Shown here piece by piece: positions 7,697 through 7,941 of a stretch of 7,941 nt of DNA; the stretch's first letter is position 1, and each line of letters begins with the position of its first letter. The DNA comes from an uncultured Lysobacterales bacterium (GTDB lineage Bacteria > Pseudomonadota > Gammaproteobacteria > Xanthomonadales > SZUA-36). Position numbers and translations under genes: made by a program. Location: the NCBI GenBank assembly GCA_937995275.1, contig CALKKN010000299.1, positions 1 through 7,941 on the forward strand, given 5' to 3'. Under the pieces are notes generated by a model. It saw only the letters and a program-made list of their open reading frames with translations. It was not told the DNA's origin and did not search any database.

Positions 7697-7773
7697 GGGC
7701 CCTTAGCTCAGCTGGTTAGAGCAGTCGACTCATAATCGATTGGTCGTAGGTTCAAGTCCTACAGGGCCCACCA
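7697..7773 (+). tRNA. tRNA with CAU anticodon, probably tRNA-Ile2 (lysidine type)
   Basis: A complete 77-base cloverleaf: acceptor GGGCCCT (7697-7703) with AGGGCCC (7763-7769), D stem GCTC/GAGC (7706-7709/7719-7722), anticodon stem GTCGA/TCGAT (7724-7728/7736-7740), loop CTCATAA with anticodon CAT at 7731-7733, T stem GTAGG/CCTAC (7746-7750/7758-7762), discriminator A and encoded CCA (7771-7773). A CAU anticodon may mean initiator Met, elongator Met or Ile2. The body is far closer to E. coli tRNA-Ile2 (CCUUAGCUCAG, GCGACUCAUAAUCG, GGUUCAAGUCC) than to elongator tRNA-Met, and it has C4-G69 and C5-G68, known as TilS recognition pairs. TilS would convert C34 to lysidine so that it reads AUA. Its place after rpoD matches Pseudomonas. 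Confidence 0.9.
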
Positions 7774-7787
7774 TTTTCAACCAGTGA

Positions 7788-7912
7788 ATCCTGATCGTGG
7801 ATAGAAGATATAGACGCCCCCTGATTCACGAGAACCGAGGACTATCCTCATAGAGGGTTACCTTAAAAAGTGGGTGCTTCCACTTTGCCTCGTGAACCAA
7901 GGAGACGTCTAT
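7788..7912 (+). ncRNA. Structured leader, candidate bridge RNA (seekRNA)
   Basis: Perfect complementary segments define a nested fold: a weak 5' stem-loop ATCC/GGAT (7788-7791/7799-7802); outer stem P1 ATAGACG/CGTCTAT (7810-7816/7906-7912); an internal loop; inner stem P2 TTCACGAG/CTCGTGAA (7825-7832/7889-7896); and two hairpins inside it, GAGGA/TCCTC (7837-7841/7845-7849) and AAAGTGG/CCACTTT (7867-7873/7880-7886). An alternative AACC/GGTT (7833-7836/7856-7859) can enclose the first hairpin. In IS110-group elements the bridge RNA is encoded between the left end and the transposase and has internal loops that pair with target and donor DNA. The stems are seen; identity as bridge RNA is inference, and the length here (at most about 137 bases) is shorter than the 177-base RNA of IS621. 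Confidence 0.45.
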
Positions 7913-7941
7913 GAACCCGAACATACTCCACGTCGGCCTCG
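7911..7941 (+). CDS. Start of an IS110-family transposase (3' part beyond the window)
   Basis: Only ten full codons are present (MNPNILHVGL). Shine-Dalgarno AAGGAG (7899-7904) lies six bases before the ATG, so this is a real start. The HVGL segment fits the first strand of the DEDD (RuvC-like) domain of IS110 transposases, where the next residue is normally the first catalytic Asp (GLDVH); that residue falls just past the window. The start codon is inside stem P1 of the leader fold, so translation may be held back by RNA structure. With so few residues another protein cannot be excluded. Confidence 0.55.
   Translation, partial: MNPNILHVGL

Larger units (their letters stand above)
7774..7941 (+). 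mobile_element. Left end of an IS110-family insertion sequence (runs off the window)
   Basis: The call rests on the N-terminus MNPNILHVGL of the gene opening at 7911, which resembles IS110-family transposases (usual start of the type VGLDVH), and on a long structured non-coding leader before it, typical of the IS110 group. IS110 elements lack obvious terminal inverted repeats and usually make no target duplication, so the left boundary cannot be read here; it lies somewhere between the tRNA end (7773) and about 7800. The rest of the element is outside the window. Confidence 0.55.

Overview
The window looks like a chromosomal segment of a GC-rich gammaproteobacterium. The core is the macromolecular-synthesis cluster rpsU, yqeY, dnaG, rpoD, all on the + strand. 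A CAU-anticodon tRNA that matches tRNA-Ile2 lies downstream, an arrangement I recall from Pseudomonas and relatives. A REP-like hairpin after rpoD (GTGGGAGCGGCT-AC-AGCCGC) resembles REP elements of pseudomonads and Xanthomonadales. Genus cannot be fixed from the sequence alone.

Layout. 1-207: non-coding, with two perfect hairpins (1-20, 36-53) and a third abutting the ribosome binding site of the first gene. 208-1776: a gamma-glutamyltransferase-family Ntn-hydrolase that keeps the catalytic Thr but appears to have lost several substrate-binding residues of the classical enzyme. 1777-1899: an extended -10 promoter for rpsU. 1900-6265: rpsU, yqeY, dnaG and rpoD, tightly spaced up to dnaG; a 78-base gap before rpoD holds a tandem repeat, a palindrome and possible promoter elements. 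6287-6345: the REP-like hairpin, then a strong intrinsic terminator.

6438-7221: a lower-GC toxin-antitoxin module (antitoxin plus VapC-type PIN toxin) with its own promoter and two 12-bp operator-like repeats. It runs by an ATGA overlap into a RidA-family gene (7218-7601) whose GC content is like the chromosome. The module therefore looks inserted in front of a resident ridA-like gene, between rpoD and the tRNA.

7665-7773: a consensus -10 and the tRNA with encoded CCA. From just after the tRNA to the window end is the probable left end of an IS110-family insertion sequence: a strongly structured 137-base leader, a good Shine-Dalgarno, and the first ten codons of a protein starting MNPNILHVGL. 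In the IS110 group this leader position is where the bridge RNA (seekRNA) is encoded, so this is the most interesting stretch of the window.

The core genes serve initiation of translation (S21), replication priming (DnaG) and transcription (RpoD). The TA module and the IS are accessory insertions at the downstream flank of this conserved cluster.
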